From the NCBI GenBank assembly GCA_905204385.1, contig CAJKZL010000130.1, positions 1 through 7,798 on the forward strand: a DNA stretch of 7,798 nucleotides, written 5' to 3'. A program made the translations under genes and the position numbers. Below are positions 6,185 through 7,798 of this stretch, piece after piece (the first letter of the stretch is position 1; each line of letters opens with the position of its first letter). Below the pieces are notes generated by a model. The model saw only the letters and a list, made by a program, of their open reading frames with translations. It searched no databases and was not told where the DNA came from. Source of the stretch: an uncultured Odoribacter sp. GTDB taxonomy: Bacteria > Bacteroidota > Bacteroidia > Bacteroidales > Marinifilaceae.

Positions 6185-6799
6185 TCACACCTCCGATTTC
6201 ACACATTCCGTATAGGTCAGCGGAAAAGAGGCCTTTAGAACAACACTTTTTCGCACTGTCCAATCATTCTGTTGCAGAAATTTTAGGTATTCTTCACTCG
6301 TCCACTTGCTGTGGAGAGGAAAGCCTGCCAGCTTCATGAAAAAGGCTTTGACCTTGCCGGGAAATGAGTTTTCTGCGTGAGTAAAGGTGGGCGCGATCAG
6401 CACACCGTCATCCTTCAACACCCGTTTGATTTCTCGCAGTGATTTTTCTGGCTGCGGCACGATGTGCAGTGCGTTAGATACGATTACCACATCGAATGAT
6501 TTGCTCGCGTATGGCAGAGAAAACATATCCTGCACGGAAAAACGCAGCTTCGCAGAGTAATTCCCCCGTTTGGCCTCTGTAATCATTTCCGGAGAGGCAT
6601 CCGTCGCCTCGATGTGTGCCGCTGCTTTTACGATGTGCTTGGCGATCAGTCCCGTTCCGGTAGCCACCTCCAGCACTGTTTTGTCTTTCACGACCGGACG
6701 GATCAGCTCATACATTTTCTCGTATACTGCCCTGTCTTTTCGCATAAAGCAGTCATACAGACCTGCATTTCTGTCCCAGAAATTCTTGTGTTCTCGCAT
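6185..6799 (-). CDS. Class I SAM-dependent methyltransferase (first of pair)
   Basis: A 204-residue SAM methyltransferase (UbiE/methyltransf_11-like). Motif I is VLEVATGTG (42-50); the SAM-binding acidic residue is D67 in EATDASPEMI (64-73); DVVIVSNALHIVPQP (103-117) covers the central strand; and LREIKRVLKDDG (121-132) is the post-motif region. The C-terminal part (PLHSKWTSEEYLKFL) resembles lid helices of small-molecule methyltransferases. The substrate is not predictable. The ATG is preceded by AAGGAGAG, a strong Firmicutes-type ribosome site. It is the first gene of the operon, behind two dyad operators and a long leader, so expression is probably repressed by a dimeric regulator. It differs clearly in sequence from methyltransferase 2, so the two are not a recent duplication. 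Confidence 0.88.
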   Translation of the reverse strand: MREHKNFWDRNAGLYDCFMRKDRAVYEKMYELIRPVVKDKTVLEVATGTGLIAKHIVKAAAHIEATDASPEMITEAKRGNYSAKLRFSVQDMFSLPYASKSFDVVIVSNALHIVPQPEKSLREIKRVLKDDGVLIAPTFTHAENSFPGKVKAFFMKLAGFPLHSKWTSEEYLKFLQQNDWTVRKSVVLKASFPLTYTECVKSEV

Positions 6800-6818
6800 T
6801 GCTGTCTCTCCTTTTATA

Positions 6819-6834
6819 GTTAGATTTATCTAAC
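6819..6834. promoter_or_regulatory. Operator-like inverted repeat, proximal copy (GTTAG-N6-CTAAC)
   Basis: A perfect 7-base inverted repeat with a 2-base centre (GTTAGAT TT ATCTAAC), directly upstream of the ribosome site of methyltransferase 1. It shares the GTTAG-N6-CTAAC frame with the copy at 6855-6870. The TTAG/CTAA half-sites resemble those of DtxR/IdeR-type metal-dependent repressors; that link is inference, and a TetR- or MarR-type protein is also possible. Confidence 0.6.
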
Positions 6835-6854
6835 CAGCACGTGCACGCTGATAC

Positions 6855-6870
6855 GTTAGGTTCGGCTAAC
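6855..6870. promoter_or_regulatory. Operator-like inverted repeat, distal copy (GTTAG-N6-CTAAC)
   Basis: Second copy of the 16-base dyad, with the same GTTAG and CTAAC arms but a different centre. The two centres are 36 bases apart, between three and four helical turns. The conserved arms with variable centres argue for a protein-binding site rather than chance. The stretch between them contains no convincing -35/-10 pair, so the promoter they control may be weak or may lie further upstream. Confidence 0.55.
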
Positions 6871-6887
6871 TCACGTATTTAGGAAAA

Positions 6888-6903
6888 GCCGCATTTCTGC
6901 GGC
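6888..6903 (-). terminator. Terminator-like GNRA hairpin in the leader
   Basis: On the minus strand GCCGCA-GAAA-TGCGGC forms a perfect 6-bp stem with a GAAA tetraloop, followed by TTTTCC. The T-run is short. A competing small hairpin, GCC-GAAA-GGC, lies immediately upstream and shares bases. It could act as a weak terminator or an attenuator ahead of methyltransferase 1. Confidence 0.45.
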
Positions 6904-7042
6904 CTTTCGGCTTATACAAATAGCTTGCTGCAAGCATCTCACATCTGTATTTTCAGCCACTGAGGATAACGCCTCTCGATCTACTCCTTATGGAAACAGC
7001 CAAAATCTATTTTCACACCATTGCGGTGACTTTTGCTTTCTT
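6888..7042 (-). ncRNA. Structured untranslated leader or small RNA candidate, unidentified
   Basis: From a predicted start near 7042 the minus-strand transcript could form hairpins at 7016-7028 (CACC/GGTG), 6962-6975 (GAGG/CCTC), 6914-6950 (an 8-bp outer stem with one G-U pair and an inner GCTTG-CAG-CAAGC hairpin), and 6888-6903 (GNRA loop then TTTT). There is no long reading frame; a short ATG frame (MDKKAKVTAMV) begins at about 7048. I cannot match it to a known riboswitch class. Together with the operators it accounts for the gene-poor stretch 6800-7060. Confidence 0.3.
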
Positions 7043-7048
7043 ATCCAT

Positions 7049-7077
7049 ATTATATCATGCTCACTTCTTTTTTGCAA
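7049..7077 (-). promoter_or_regulatory. Sigma-70-type promoter, TTGCAA-N17-TATAAT
   Basis: On the minus strand TTGCAA (7072-7077) and a perfect TATAAT (7049-7054) are spaced exactly 17 bases apart, with a predicted start near 7042. It points into the leader and methyltransferase 1. The -35 element sits right at the suspected Block B/Block C break, so it may have been partly created by the join. Confidence 0.65.
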
Positions 7078-7129
7078 GGACGGTCATGCCAAGATCCACG
7101 ATGATTTTTCCAATCGTTTTGCTTTGCAT
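7061..7129 (-). pseudogene. Truncated start of a DUF4405-like membrane protein gene
   Basis: A strong AGGAGGT ribosome site precedes an ATG at 7129, opening a 22-codon frame, MQSKTIGKIIVDLGMTVLAKKK. The first 18 residues resemble, from memory, the start of DUF4405 membrane proteins of Firmicutes (KTIGKIIVDxGMTxLL), which often follow a flavodoxin-family gene like the one here. The expected run of membrane helices is absent; the frame turns into AKKK and stops. It is therefore probably the 5' end of a gene cut at about 7070-7080. The match is from recall over few residues. Confidence 0.45.
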
Positions 7130-7160
7130 TGGGGTTGACCTCCTATCCTTTATTGGTTCC

Positions 7161-7727
7161 TTATCGAATGAAATTTGTCATAATCTTCGGCTCTGTCTCA
7201 GGCGCCTCAATACCTGCCTTTTTACCGGCTTCAATGCATTTTAAGAGCCATGCCATATTATTGCCTACTGTACGCATGATCTGAAGGCCCTCGGCGTCTT
7301 TTCTGACGTCATCCGGAGTGTTGCCGTGAACCATTGGCCAGTAGTTTCCGGATACAACTGGCATCTGATGGTAGGTAAAGTATTTGATCAGTACATCCAG
7401 AGTTGCAGTAGTACCGGCACGTCTTGCGGAAGCAACTGCTGCAGCTGGTTTGTGGATCATGTCTTTTCCGGCTTTGGGAGCGAATTTATCCATAAATTCA
7501 ATGATCTGACCACTAGGAGAAGCCCAGTAAACAGGGGACCCAATAACTAAAGCGTCAGATTTTTCCATGATCTTAGCTGCAACCTTCACATTTTCAATCG
7601 AAGGATCTCCAGCCTGAAAAATCTCAGTCTCAATTCCCTGTGCATTTAAAGTATTTGCAACCTCAGTCAAAGCAGTAAAAGTGCAACCAGCTTTGCGAGG
7701 ACTTCCATTTAATAATAAAACTTTCAT
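7161..7727 (-). CDS. Flavodoxin family protein / NADPH-dependent FMN reductase
   Basis: A 188-residue cytoplasmic flavodoxin-like (FMN_red) oxidoreductase. Seen: the FMN phosphate loop NGSPRKAGCT (7-16), the isoalloxazine-side loop GSPVYWASPSG (63-73), and a third loop SARRAGTTATLD (100-111). It probably moves electrons from NAD(P)H or another donor to a small acceptor. Most relatives I know carry a cysteine-rich CxxCxxC segment between the first helix and the second loop. Here only about seven residues link ETEIFQAG to IENVKVAAKIM, so that segment is missing and the protein is shorter than the usual ~205-215. The start is supported by AGAAAGGACG upstream. The gene continues into a DUF4405-like start 31 bases after its stop. 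Base composition is visibly more AT-rich than Blocks A and B. Confidence 0.88.
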   Translation of the reverse strand: MKVLLLNGSPRKAGCTFTALTEVANTLNAQGIETEIFQAGDPSIENVKVAAKIMEKSDALVIGSPVYWASPSGQIIEFMDKFAPKAGKDMIHKPAAAVASARRAGTTATLDVLIKYFTYHQMPVVSGNYWPMVHGNTPDDVRKDAEGLQIMRTVGNNMAWLLKCIEAGKKAGIEAPETEPKIMTNFIR

Positions 7728-7798
7728 TTATCTCGTCCTTTCTAAAAGTTAAGAATCCAGTTACAAACAATATTCTATGTCAAAAGATGTTTCTTGAC
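7728..7798 (-). promoter_or_regulatory. Upstream region of the flavodoxin gene with a -35-like TTGACA
   Basis: On the minus strand a perfect TTGACA (7778-7783) is present, but no good TATAAT lies 16-18 bases away; a TAGAAT follows it directly instead. The promoter may depend on an activator or be weak. No other gene is visible before the window ends. Confidence 0.3.

Noticed and set aside
6888..7042. Known riboswitch (cobalamin, manganese, lysine, THF types considered)
   Set aside because: Conserved core sequences of these classes are not found; only generic hairpins are seen, so no class is assigned.
5096..7080. Mobile element insertion into a Bacteroidales genome
   Set aside because: No integrase, transposase, relaxase, terminal inverted repeat, target-site duplication or tRNA attachment site is visible at either edge, and the gene at one edge is fused in frame.
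6990..7244. Plus-strand open frame of 84 codons with hydrophobic stretches
   Set aside because: It overlaps the flavodoxin gene and the minus-strand promoter; hydrophobicity comes from T-rich sequence and there is no convincing start site.
1..7798. CRISPR array, tRNA or rRNA gene
   Set aside because: No regularly spaced repeats and no tRNA- or rRNA-like sequence were seen in the gaps between genes.

Overview
The window looks like a mosaic of three blocks of different origin. Every convincing gene lies on the minus strand, so transcription runs from high to low coordinates. Block A (about 1-5100) is Bacteroidales-like. Its genes lack Shine-Dalgarno sequences, it has one good Bacteroides-type promoter (TAATTTTG with an upstream GTTG), and it carries an [FeFe]-hydrogenase-associated operon of a type familiar from gut Bacteroidales and clostridia. 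Block B (about 5100-7070) is Firmicutes-like. It has strong AGGAG-type ribosome sites, tightly coupled or overlapping genes, two SAM methyltransferases and the start of an L-2-amino-thiazoline-4-carboxylate (ATC) hydrolase-like gene. Block C (about 7070-7798) is also Firmicutes-like, AT-richer, and holds a flavodoxin/NADPH-dependent FMN reductase gene followed by the first codons of a DUF4405-like membrane protein gene.

Block A in transcription order: an [FeFe]-hydrogenase-like protein that has lost its N-terminus, a DRTGG-domain protein, a PHP-domain phosphoesterase, an HATPase-type ATP-binding protein, a (2Fe-2S) thioredoxin-like ferredoxin, and a NuoF/HydB-type NADH-binding flavoprotein. 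The last two would carry electrons between NADH, ferredoxin and a catalytic hydrogenase, probably encoded just beyond position 1. The first four resemble a sensing/signalling set that often travels with such hydrogenases. An internal promoter at 2963-2993 can drive the ATP-binding protein, ferredoxin and NuoF genes separately.

Block B in transcription order: a roughly 240-base leader with several hairpins and two copies of GTTAG-N6-CTAAC, methyltransferase 1, methyltransferase 2, a small membrane-protein-like gene that appears frameshifted, and the ATC hydrolase-like gene start. This looks like one coupled operon under a dyad-binding repressor, possibly of the DtxR type.

The most striking point is where the blocks meet. 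At about 5099-5116 the first ~80 codons of the ATC hydrolase-like gene run in frame into the C-terminal part of the hydrogenase-like gene, through a short stretch (PAVxRL) that I believe both families share. At about 7070-7080 the DUF4405-like gene stops after ~18 codons and Block B begins. Both breaks fall inside genes, and no integrase, transposase or attachment site is visible. A chimeric assembly is the simplest explanation. A real recombination producing a fusion gene would be remarkable but needs read-level proof.
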